Positions 9,101 to 16,912 of a stretch of 64,000 nucleotides of DNA are shown one piece after another. Below the pieces are notes generated by a model, which saw only the letters and a program-made list of their open reading frames with translations, was not told the origin of the DNA and searched no databases. Position numbers and translations under genes: made by a program. Source of the DNA: Stieleria maiorica. Its GTDB lineage: Bacteria > Planctomycetota > Planctomycetia > Pirellulales > Pirellulaceae. Each line of letters opens with the position of its first letter. Within the stretch, counting starts at the first letter, position 1. The DNA is taken from the NCBI RefSeq assembly GCF_008035925.1, contig NZ_CP036264.1, forward strand, positions 643,774 through 707,773, given 5' to 3'.

Positions 9101-9607
9101 AAGTACAAACACTATGTCCACGAAGGCGGCGCGTGCACGCCGATGATCGCCCATTGGCCGGCGGGAATCCCCGAAGACGATCGTGGCATGTTGATGCACC
9201 GACGCGCCTACTTGCAAGACTTCATGAGCACGGTGATCGATCTGGCCGGCGGAAGCTATCCCGAGGGGATCCCCCAGTGCGAAGGCGAATCGCTAGCGCC
9301 ACTGTTGGCCGGTGTCCGCCAAGACATCCATTTCGACCCGATGTTCTGGGAACACGAAGGCAACGCGGCGGTCCGCATGGGCAAATGGAAGCTCGTCCGC
9401 GAGTACGAGAAACCTTGGGAGTTGTATGACTTTTCCAAGGACCGCAACGAGTTGAATGATCTGGCCGACAAGAAACCCGTGTTGCGAAAGGAGATGATCG
9501 CGATGTGGGAAGCCTGGGCGAAAGAAACCGGCGTCGCGTTCCCTCAGCGGTTTAACATGTACCAGTTTCTGAATCAGAAGAAGAAGCAAGAGAAAGCCGC
9601 GAAGTAG
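6110..9607 (+). CDS. Bifunctional glycoside hydrolase family 2 / sulfatase fusion, exported
   Basis: GTG 6110 is chosen because GGAG lies 8 bases upstream and the protein then opens with a signal sequence; VSSC could be a lipobox, giving a lipoprotein, otherwise a Sec signal. The product is 1165 residues. Residues about 60-640 are GH2-like: sugar-binding jelly-roll ([10 protein letters not shown]), Ig-like domain, then a TIM barrel with [10 protein letters not shown] (acid/base Glu485) and [10 protein letters not shown] (nucleophile Glu549). Residues about 650-1150 are a type I sulfatase: [22 protein letters not shown] (metal-binding DD), then [12 protein letters not shown] where Cys700 starts the C-x-P-x-R formylglycine signature, then TGKWHLG and SDNGAC. 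Both active sites look intact. The likely role is stepwise attack on a sulfated polysaccharide. Maturation would need a formylglycine-generating enzyme or anSME, which is not in this window. Confidence 0.85.
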   Translation: [1165 protein letters not shown]

Positions 9608-9666
9608 CGACGGGGATTCGTTGGTGTCTAGGCTTTAGCCGATCCCCGGCGGCACGAGGCGGCAGG

Positions 9667-9872
9667 TTGTTGTACGACGTCCCTTTTGTTGTACGACGTC
9701 CCTTCCGGGTCGTCGCGGTGAGTCGTTTACGACGACCGCCCGGAAGGGCCGTCGTACAGTGTGTTGCGACCGCCCGGAAGGGCCGTCGTACAGTGTGTTG
9801 CGACCGCCCGGAAGGGCCGTCGTACAGTATGCTGCGATCGCCCGGAAGGGCCGTCGTACTGGGCGACCGGTT
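9667..9872. repeat. 34-bp tandem repeat array with hairpin-forming units between convergent genes
   Basis: The unit beginning CGCCCGGAAGGGCCGTCGTA occurs at 9737, 9771, 9805 and 9839, an exact 34-base period. Each unit holds CCCGGAAGGG-type dyad symmetry. The left part (9667-9713) carries the same sequence inverted: TTGTACGACGTCCCTT twice and then CCTTCCGGGTCG. The array fills the space between the stop of the GH2/sulfatase gene (9607) and the stop of the DUF1501 gene (9875), so it could form strong hairpins at both 3' ends. Confidence 0.85.
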
Positions 9873-9874
9873 TC

Positions 9875-11329
9875 TTAATTGCCGACCAGATTGCGCAACA
9901 CGTGGCCGTGGACGTCGGTCAGTCGGCGATCGATTCCGTTGTGGCGTACGGTCAGCTTGGTGTGATCGATGCCCAGTAAATGCAACATGGTGGCGTTGAT
10001 GTCGTAAACGGTGGTCGCGTGATCGGGGCTTTCCGGGCGGAACCCCCACTCGTCGCTGTGGCCGTACGTCCCCGGACGGACACCGCCGCCACACATCCAA
10101 TTGGTGAACACGAACGGGTTGTGGTCACGGCCTTCGGTTCCCTGGGAACACGGCATTCGGCCGAACTCGGTCGTCCACAAAATCAACGTGTCCTCCAACA
10201 TCCCACGCTGTGCGAGGTCTTTGATCAACGCCGCCGCTCCGCGTGACATCCCCAACGCGAGCGGTCCGTGATCGCGGGGGACGTTTTCGTGGCTGTCCCA
10301 ATTGCGACGAGGAAATCCGTTGTCGTTGCCGCTCCAAATCTGGATGAAACGGACACCGCGTTCGAGCAACCGACGGGCGACCAAACACTTCCGCCCAAAG
10401 AACTCCGCTTCGGCCTTGGCGTTGATTTCCGAATCATCGACGTGTGAGCCTTCATCGACCAATCCATACAAGTCACGGATGTGTTGCGGTTCGCTGGACA
10501 GATCGAGCGCGTCGGTGGCCGAGAGTTGCATCGCGGCGGCCAGTTCGTAGGAGCGAACGCGGGCATCGAGTCGATCATCGCTGGGCCGCTGCCGTGCGTA
10601 GGCCTGATTGATTTGTTTCAGTGCATCCAACCCGGCGCGATCGCTGTCGGGGGTGATGAAGTTGCTTTGGGGTGGAAACAGATCGGTGATGGGGGTCGCG
10701 CCGCTGGGCCGAATCACCGTGCCTTGATGGCTTGCCGACAGGAACGCGTTGCCCCAATTTTTGGCGCCGTTGGACGCGAACCCACGATGATCGGGCAGCA
10801 CGACGAAGGTCGGCAGGTTCTCGTTTTCGCTGCCCAGTCCGTACGAAACCCACGACCCTGCGCTGGGGAATCCGGGCAGGTTAAATCCCGTCGTTTGCAG
10901 CAGCGTACCCTGGCTGTGGACGCCGGTTTTTCCCACCAGATTGTGGATGAAGGCGATCTCGTCGACGACATCACCCAGCGGGGCGACGATCTCGCTGAGC
11001 TGCTTGCCGCTGTGCCCGTACGGTTTGAATTTCCAGGGACTGGCAAAACAATCGCCGGGCTGGCTTTGGAACAGTTCCACCTTTTCGCCGGGATCCCAGG
11101 GCTGTCCGTCGCGTTTTTCCAGAAGCGGTTTGTAATCAAACGTGTCGACATGACTGGCCGCCCCGGCCATGAACAGCTGCACGACCCGCTTCGCTTTCGG
11201 CCGATGGTGCAGCACGACGTCGGACGCGGCATCCTGACGATGCATCATGTCCGCCAGTGCAATTCCTGCGAATCCACCGAGCCCCTGGCGGAGGATGGAG
11301 CGTCGATCAGTGGTCTGGCGTTTCATCAT
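9875..11329 (-). CDS. DUF1501 family protein, Tat-exported
   Basis: The 484-residue protein begins MMKRQTTDRRSILRQG; the RRSIL pair fits a twin-arginine signal. The body has the DUF1501 pattern common in planctomycetes: RVVQLFMAGAASHVDTFDYKP near residue 48, GKTGVHSQGTLLQTTG, GSWVSYGLGSENENLP, RLLERGVRFIQIWSG and WTTEFGRMP..QG..GRDHNP near the C-terminus, ending YDINATMLHLLGIDH. The fold is alkaline-phosphatase/sulfatase-like but the biochemical role is unknown. In planctomycetes such genes usually stand beside a DUF1549/DUF1553 (PSD1) cytochrome gene; none is adjacent here. The stop lies 3 bases from the tandem repeat array. Confidence 0.9.
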   Translation of the reverse strand: MMKRQTTDRRSILRQGLGGFAGIALADMMHRQDAASDVVLHHRPKAKRVVQLFMAGAASHVDTFDYKPLLEKRDGQPWDPGEKVELFQSQPGDCFASPWKFKPYGHSGKQLSEIVAPLGDVVDEIAFIHNLVGKTGVHSQGTLLQTTGFNLPGFPSAGSWVSYGLGSENENLPTFVVLPDHRGFASNGAKNWGNAFLSASHQGTVIRPSGATPITDLFPPQSNFITPDSDRAGLDALKQINQAYARQRPSDDRLDARVRSYELAAAMQLSATDALDLSSEPQHIRDLYGLVDEGSHVDDSEINAKAEAEFFGRKCLVARRLLERGVRFIQIWSGNDNGFPRRNWDSHENVPRDHGPLALGMSRGAAALIKDLAQRGMLEDTLILWTTEFGRMPCSQGTEGRDHNPFVFTNWMCGGGVRPGTYGHSDEWGFRPESPDHATTVYDINATMLHLLGIDHTKLTVRHNGIDRRLTDVHGHVLRNLVGN

Positions 11330-11435
11330 GAATCATACGTTAATATGGCTGTGTTCGTTGCAGAGCCATCGCTCATCGTAGCGAGTGCCGGTGGCGAAAG
11401 TCCACTGCCAGCGAGTGTTGGTGGCCCGCCTGCCG

Positions 11436-12407
11436 CTATCCGGCCATGATTCCCAAGATCACAAGGGCGATGACGCCGACCATCAGAGCGACGGCGATCA
11501 TTTTCAATAGCGACTTGGGGGACGTTCCGACCATCAGACGTTTATCCTGGCCGCAAATCACCACACGGTACAGGTTCTCCTTGTAACGATACGCCAGAAC
11601 GTAGGCGGGCAAGGACAAGCGACGCGTGACGAGTCGACGGAGGACGATCGCGACGTGGACGTTGCGGAACCGGGTTCCGGGGATGAAGTGGTTTTGCGCC
11701 CGCTCGGCGGCCATCCGATGGATCGCTGCGGAGACTTCTTGGCGGGCCTGGGAACGTTGGACATCGAACTGTTCGAGTGTCGCATCGCGGACGGCGCCTT
11801 CGGGCGCGGCACGTTTGGTCGCCAAGTTCATCCCCGGGCTGATCGCGGCGGCTTCGCGAACGCTCAGACCTCGGGAGGCCGAGACAAGGATGTCGTCAAA
11901 ATGGATTTCGTTCTGACCGGAGTGCGGCGCCCAGTCCGATCGCCCGCTGCCCTCATTGGAATCCGCCGCCCAACTGACGAAGGCATCGGCATCGAAGACC
12001 CAAGCGACCCACCAGAGCGGTTTCAGTTGCGTCAATTGAGCCGAGGCGGAGAGGTCCGATGGGCGGAACCAGCCGCGTGAATCGAGCCACCCCCGCAGTG
12101 CCGCACGGGCCTCGTCGGGCGTGACCGTGAACGGCAAGTAGTGTTCGGTCTGTTCCATCGGATCGTCGATCGATTCGACTTTGACCACATCGCCACAAAA
12201 GGAGCAGCTTGGCGCCTGATGTTTCGGATCATAGGCGATCGCCGCGCCACAACCGGTGCACCGCAGGATCTGAACGGCAAGCTTTTTCGGTACATCGGCT
12301 TGCGCGTCCAGGGCTGCTTGACCGCATATCGCGCAGCGTAGATCACCGGTTTCAAGCGGCGATTCGCAACGGCCGCACGTTCGCTCTGCAACACTTGACT
12401 CACTCAT
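11436..12407 (-). CDS. Zinc-ribbon membrane protein, second gene of a coupled pair
   Basis: The frame is open far upstream, but the real start is the ATG at 12405-12407, which overlaps the stop of the preceding gene as ATGA; the upstream codons are an Arg-rich shadow of that gene. The 323-residue product opens with two zinc ribbons (CGRCESP...CAICGQ and CTGCGAAIAY...CSFCGD), continues with a mixed alpha/beta body including TQLKPLWWVAWVFDADAF, and ends with one membrane helix (LLKMIAVALMVGVIALVILGIMAG) at the very C-terminus. That layout is a tail-anchored cytoplasmic domain. It is a diverged relative of the upstream gene. The function is unknown; one guess is a membrane-associated quality-control or assembly factor. 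Confidence 0.75.
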   Translation of the reverse strand: MSESSVAERTCGRCESPLETGDLRCAICGQAALDAQADVPKKLAVQILRCTGCGAAIAYDPKHQAPSCSFCGDVVKVESIDDPMEQTEHYLPFTVTPDEARAALRGWLDSRGWFRPSDLSASAQLTQLKPLWWVAWVFDADAFVSWAADSNEGSGRSDWAPHSGQNEIHFDDILVSASRGLSVREAAAISPGMNLATKRAAPEGAVRDATLEQFDVQRSQARQEVSAAIHRMAAERAQNHFIPGTRFRNVHVAIVLRRLVTRRLSLPAYVLAYRYKENLYRVVICGQDKRLMVGTSPKSLLKMIAVALMVGVIALVILGIMAG

Positions 12408-13348
12408 CCTTGGGCCGCCATGATCGCTATGAAGACGATGCCGATCAACAACAATACGCCGATGACGGCAAGGGTGACTTTGGCTGCCGAAACCGGCACT
12501 TTGCCTCCGACACGTCCCGTTTGACCGTTGACCAAGATTTGGATCGGCGGTCGGTCTTCGGCATATCGCACCGCATAGGTCCAGATCGGCAATAGTACCA
12601 GATCGATCACCTCGTGCGAGAGATCGGTTTGGTATTCCAGGTTGCTGTGGGAGTCGCCGGGCATGAATCCTTTGAGCATGCCACCCACTTTCTCGATCGT
12701 CTCGTCGTGTGCCAAGCGAAAACACTCGTCTTGGCCGCGCGACGGTTCCTCGGCGAGCCAACCGGAGATGAAGGAATCGGCGTACCGCCGCAGGGCGCGC
12801 AGGTCGAACGGTTCGACGGCCTCTAACGCTGCGTTGGTGACACCCTGCGATGCGCTGACGACCACGTCGACGACGTAACAGCAATGGTTTCCGCTCAACG
12901 GACGCCACTCGGTTTTCGTCACCGTCCGCGTTCGTCGGACCGTTTTGCCCTTGGAATCGGTCGTCGTGTAGGTTTCGGTTTCGGTGTAGTTTTCCCCGAT
13001 GCTGGCCGAGTACTGGGTGTTGGCCACCGCGGCGTACAGGTAGGCCGGAAGATAGACGCCCCGTGTCAGTTCCGGAACCGCGGCCTTGAAATCCGAACGC
13101 GCAAAAATATGGCTGCCGGAGATCCAGTTCTTCACCGCATTGGTCGCGTGTTCGTGATCGATGACAAATCCGACCAGGAACGTTGGTGAGGGACGATTAG
13201 CCGACGGCGGACGGCTGACGATCGACGGCGAAGCGCAATACGGACAGAGCGTCGAACGCATGTGCGATTGGACCACCAATTTCGCACCACACGACTGGCA
13301 CGCAATCTCCAGTTGATCGGACGTCGGTTTGGCAAAGTCGGTTGCCAT
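12404..13348 (-). CDS. Zinc-ribbon membrane protein, first gene of a coupled pair
   Basis: ATG 13348 (MATDFAKPTSDQLEIACQSC) is preferred to an in-frame start five codons earlier, since the zinc ribbon begins soon after. Residues about 15-45 hold CQSCGAKLV...CPYCASP. The middle contains FLVGFVIDHEHATNAVKNWI, a Thr-rich segment around residues 120-145 and LPIWTYAVRYAEDRPPIQIL. The C-terminus is a single hydrophobic helix (VTLAVIGVLLLIGIVFIAIM). The stop overlaps the start of the next gene by 4 bases, so translation is probably coupled and the two products are likely made in similar amounts. The function is not known. The two proteins share the same plan and look like a tandem duplication that has diverged. 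Confidence 0.8.
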   Translation of the reverse strand: MATDFAKPTSDQLEIACQSCGAKLVVQSHMRSTLCPYCASPSIVSRPPSANRPSPTFLVGFVIDHEHATNAVKNWISGSHIFARSDFKAAVPELTRGVYLPAYLYAAVANTQYSASIGENYTETETYTTTDSKGKTVRRTRTVTKTEWRPLSGNHCCYVVDVVVSASQGVTNAALEAVEPFDLRALRRYADSFISGWLAEEPSRGQDECFRLAHDETIEKVGGMLKGFMPGDSHSNLEYQTDLSHEVIDLVLLPIWTYAVRYAEDRPPIQILVNGQTGRVGGKVPVSAAKVTLAVIGVLLLIGIVFIAIMAAQG

Positions 13349-13520
13349 GAATCTCCTGCACACCGTGACGGAAAAGCGTTAGTGTAGCAGGCTCGATCGA
13401 CGCGATTGCGGGGCGGTTTATTTTTGAACGGCACGTTACCGATGCGGTGTCGCGGGATTCGACAGGAACCTCTCGGCAAGAGGAGGGAGCGAAGCGAGGG
13501 GAGGGTGACCTCGAAACGCC

Positions 13521-15080
13521 CTACCGGCTCTTCTCATCGGCCAAAAAACGAAACAACTCCGCTCCCAGCCGCTCAACCACCTCTCGGTTCGTCTCGGCCA
13601 GATCATTCGACTCGGTCGGATCGCTGTCCAGGTCATATAGCTGCCACGGCGTGCCGAACGGCTTGCCCGAAGGTTTCTCGCGTCCGCCGGAACCGTCGCT
13701 GAACACCAACTTCCACTTCCCGTCGCGGATCGCGAAGGTGCCGTTGGCGCTATGGTTGACGACAGGGGCGCGACGAAACTGGTCCGTCTTGTCGTGCAGC
13801 AGTGGCACGAGGCTGAAACTGTCCGGTGCCGCCTGGTCGGCCGGCGGCAACTTGGTCCCCGCCAACTCTGCCGCGGTCGCAAACAGGTCGACATGACAGA
13901 TTGGTTGATCGCAACGTGAACCGGCTTCGATCGTGCCGGTCCAACGGGCAAAGAACGGGACGCGGTGACCACCTTCCCAGATGTCCGCCTTCGTCCCTCG
14001 CCAGGGTCCGTTGGCCTTGTGGTTGCCTTCGTAGTAGGCCTGGATCGATTCGTCGCTGACATGATCCACCTGGCCGGCGTCACTCTGCCGTCGCATGAAC
14101 GATCCGTTGTCGCTGGTGTAAATCACCAACGTGTTTTCAGCGAGTCCCGCTTCATCGATCGCCGTCATCACTTGCCCGACCGTCCAATCGACTTGCGTGA
14201 CGAAATCACCATACGGGCCAAGCTTCGTCTTTCCGGCAAACCGCCCATGCGGCAAAACCGGTTTGTGGGGCGCGGTCAGCGGGAAATACAAAAAGAACGG
14301 TTCGTCTTGGGCGGCACGCGAGCGGATGTGTTCGGAAGCCTTGGCGGTCAGTTGGTCCAAGCAATCGACGATCGAAAAGTCCGAGCCGAGTTCCCCTTTT
14401 CTGAGAAACGCCGGGAACGATCGGGCCGGCTGCACGCGGTCGGGTTTGCCGGTGATCTGGTGGCCGTCGATGTAAACGTAGGGCGGAAAATCGAGCGAGG
14501 CGGGGATGACCAACGACCGGGTGAACCCGGCGTCGACCGGCGAATAACTGAGCGGTTGCGTCCAGTCCCATTGTCCGCGTTCGTCCTTCTGGAAGCCGAG
14601 TCCAAGATGCCACTTGCCGATCACCGCGGTGTGGTAGCCGTGCTGTTTCAGATGCGACGCGACGGTCGGCCGATCGGTTTCGATCAAGGGTGTTCCATAG
14701 CCATTGAGCACGCCGCGTTTCAACTTGCTTCGCCAACAATAACGTCCCGTCAGGGTCGCGTAACGAGTCGGAGTGCACACGGCCGACGGCGAATGGGCGT
14801 CGGTAAACGTCATGCCCTCGGTCGCCAATCGATCCAAGTTCGGTGTGGGGATCTGAGACGCGGGATTCAGGGCTTGGACATCGCCATACCCCATGTCATC
14901 GGCAAGGATAAAGACGATGTTGGGGCAAGTGGCCGATTCGGCATGTGCGACAGGAATAAATACGGCTTGTGTCAACAGGCCGACAACGGGAATCAACGCG
15001 AATGCAGCGAGTGCGTGTAGTAATTGATGCGGGGATACCCGGCGGCTACTGGTCTGCGTGGAGGCGAGGAATTGAATCAT
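13521..15080 (-). CDS. Exported arylsulfatase (sulfatase S1 family)
   Basis: The product is about 519 residues if started at ATG 15080; in-frame ATGs at 15092 and 15110 are possible. The N-terminus has a hydrophobic signal segment (LLHALAAFALIPVVGLLTQA) cleaved near AHA-ES. The catalytic domain starts with PNIVFILADDMGYGDV (metal-binding Asp pair), followed by SAVCTPTRYATLTG with the C-x-P-x-R formylglycine signature, VIGKWHLGLGF, PFFLYFPLTAPHKP, VIYTSDNGSF and a C-terminal WQLYDLDSDPTE block typical of arylsulfatase A-like enzymes. With the GH2/sulfatase fusion 4 kb away it suggests use of sulfated glycans. No sulfatase-maturing enzyme is in view. Confidence 0.9.
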   Translation of the reverse strand: MIQFLASTQTSSRRVSPHQLLHALAAFALIPVVGLLTQAVFIPVAHAESATCPNIVFILADDMGYGDVQALNPASQIPTPNLDRLATEGMTFTDAHSPSAVCTPTRYATLTGRYCWRSKLKRGVLNGYGTPLIETDRPTVASHLKQHGYHTAVIGKWHLGLGFQKDERGQWDWTQPLSYSPVDAGFTRSLVIPASLDFPPYVYIDGHQITGKPDRVQPARSFPAFLRKGELGSDFSIVDCLDQLTAKASEHIRSRAAQDEPFFLYFPLTAPHKPVLPHGRFAGKTKLGPYGDFVTQVDWTVGQVMTAIDEAGLAENTLVIYTSDNGSFMRRQSDAGQVDHVSDESIQAYYEGNHKANGPWRGTKADIWEGGHRVPFFARWTGTIEAGSRCDQPICHVDLFATAAELAGTKLPPADQAAPDSFSLVPLLHDKTDQFRRAPVVNHSANGTFAIRDGKWKLVFSDGSGGREKPSGKPFGTPWQLYDLDSDPTESNDLAETNREVVERLGAELFRFLADEKSR

Positions 15081-15110
15081 GTTGAATCCCATTCTCTTGA
15101 ATGCGGGCAT

Positions 15111-15682
15111 TGTCTGTCTCTTTCACTGCGCTTTCGTGCCGCGCGCTCGTATCGAGGTCACACGCCACCGCGACGAGGCGGTTGATGATGCGCACAAAAA
15201 AACCAGAGGATTGCGGTCGGAAAACCGTATGGTGCTCCCCTGGCGGCGAGGAACCGAACTCGGCTCCCGGCGACAGTTTCTTCTTTCTCAACCCCCGAGT
15301 CAAATCCCGGCGGCGACTGGGCCGGGTTGCCGCGCCCAACACTTCTGTGCACTGAAGTGGACGTCGTCGAACGGGACACCTGCCAACCTTCGATGCGTCC
15401 CACTCTCGTGATCCTGCACATGCTCTCCGGCAAGAACTTCCTCGCGAGGGCCTCTTGGGAATCACATTCCTGTTGTCTGGTTTTGCAGTTTTCGGCTAGC
15501 TTGTCATGCCTTGTTGCATCCACCTCGATGCACGAGTCATTCGGACGCTGCGTTTGCGTGCCTGCCCAGGGATCGTCACGACCACATCGATAGGCCTCGT
15601 TTTGGATTCGAATTTTGCTTGCAGTCCGGCGATCGTGCCGGCTGATCCGGCGTCGCGGTTCGGATCTCGCGTGGCCCACGGA
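15111..15682. other. Intergenic region between divergent genes, no gene recognised
   Basis: About 570 bases separate the sulfatase (minus) from the exported hypothetical gene (plus). Several frames are open but their translations lack family motifs, and the frame that continues the downstream gene upstream of its signal peptide (15506-15682) reads like non-coding sequence. A promoter for each gene is expected here; I could not place one. Confidence 0.4.
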
Positions 15683-16867
15683 ATGATTGGCCGCTTGTTG
15701 CTTTGCCTTCTCGTGGCACTTGCCCCGTGCTGGGGCGTGCGCGCCTCGGCATGCCCTTTTTGTTCGGCGCTTGCTCCAACGATCAGCGATGACTTGGATG
15801 CATCGACAGCGGCAGTGATCGCTCGCTGCGAATCCATTTCCGAAGTATCGGTCGGTTTTCGCATGTATCGAATGCGTGTCATCGAAGTTTTCAAGGGCCG
15901 CCCAAAACTTGCCGACTCGGTGATCGAGGTGGCGTCCATCAAGGAACTGCCACGGGATGCGACCTTCTGGATTGTCGGCTACGGCGAGGCTCCCACCGAA
16001 TGGGATTCTCCCGAGCAGGTATCGACCAAAGCGTTATCCTACCTGCGCGGCTTGAGTCGCTTGCCGGAGCGTGGGCCACGGCGATTAGGGTACTTCCTGC
16101 GTTTCCTTCAACACGGGGACGAACTTGTCGCGGCCGACGCCTACAACGAGTTTGCCGAGGCCACGTTGGAGGACATCGCAGCGGTCGCCGATCAACTGGA
16201 TCGAGAATGGGTGATCAGCCAGCTCCGTGATGCGTCGGTTCCGGTGCATCGTCGCCGTCTGTGCTGGACGTTCTTGAGTCAATGCGGGACGGCGGCGGAT
16301 GCCAGCCTGTTTGACGAGATGCTTCGCAAGCGGGAAGTCGACGCGACGTTTGACCCTGGGATGGACGCCGCGATCGCCTGCTTCATCGCGCTCGCGGGAG
16401 AACGGGGGTTAGGTCGCGTCGAGCAAGCTTACTTGGCAAGCTCCGATGCCGAATACTTGGATTCCTTTGCGGCGATCAATGCGATACGCGTTCATGGAAC
16501 GCAGTTGAAAGTCCTACCGCGCGAGCGTTTGGCGGCAGCGTTGCGGCTGATGCTCTGCCGGCCGACGCTTGCCGATCTGGTGATCCCTGACTTGGCGCGT
16601 TGGGGAGACTGGTCGATGATCGACCGCGTTGCCAAGCTGTTCGAGGAGGCAAACGAAGAAGCCCGTTTCGTCAAACCAGCCGCCGTGCTTTACTTGAAGA
16701 CTTGCCCGCTGCCGGCGGCGGCCGAAGCGCTCGAAAGGCTGCGGGCCATCGATGCCCAAACCGTGCAGGCCGCCGAGGCCTCGATGCGGTTTTATAACGG
16801 CCCGACAACGGTACCGGTCCCTCCACCAAGTGATGACGATGCCTCTTCAGGGCTGCAAGCCCCCTGA
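15683..16867 (+). CDS. Exported hypothetical protein with CPFC motif
   Basis: ATG 15683 is preferred over an in-frame ATG 59 codons earlier because a signal peptide follows directly (MIGRLLLCLLVALAPCWGVRAS-A). The 394-residue product then begins ACPFCSALAPTISDDLDAS, an N-terminal CPFC opening that I associate with uncharacterised planctomycete exported proteins. An early beta-rich part (AAVIARCESISEV...RVIEVFKG) is followed by a long helical region in which about 35-residue helical pairs recur (WVISQLRDASVPVHRRRLCWTFLSQ; LRLMLCRPTLADLVIPDLARWGDW), suggesting a HEAT-like solenoid. The C-terminus is Pro-rich. The two cysteines could bind metal or haem-like ligands but no CxxCH is present. Function unknown. 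Confidence 0.75.
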   Translation: MIGRLLLCLLVALAPCWGVRASACPFCSALAPTISDDLDASTAAVIARCESISEVSVGFRMYRMRVIEVFKGRPKLADSVIEVASIKELPRDATFWIVGYGEAPTEWDSPEQVSTKALSYLRGLSRLPERGPRRLGYFLRFLQHGDELVAADAYNEFAEATLEDIAAVADQLDREWVISQLRDASVPVHRRRLCWTFLSQCGTAADASLFDEMLRKREVDATFDPGMDAAIACFIALAGERGLGRVEQAYLASSDAEYLDSFAAINAIRVHGTQLKVLPRERLAAALRLMLCRPTLADLVIPDLARWGDWSMIDRVAKLFEEANEEARFVKPAAVLYLKTCPLPAAAEALERLRAIDAQTVQAAEASMRFYNGPTTVPVPPPSDDDASSGLQAP

Positions 16868-16912
16868 GACCCGACCGCTTGGGTGGCCGTGCGTTTCCAG
16901 GATCCTCGCATC

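Noticed and set aside
6998..9217. A 739-codon open frame on the minus strand
   Set aside because: It lies wholly opposite the GH2/sulfatase gene, has no start context or family motif, and its Val/Asp/Arg/His-rich composition is what the complementary strand of a GC-rich gene gives.
9737..9872. CRISPR array
   Set aside because: The 34-base units are contiguous with no unique spacers, and no cas genes are present.
12408..12908. N-terminal extension of the second zinc-ribbon gene by about 167 codons
   Set aside because: Arg-rich translation opposite in frame to the upstream gene; the ATGA overlap and zinc ribbon place the start at 12407.
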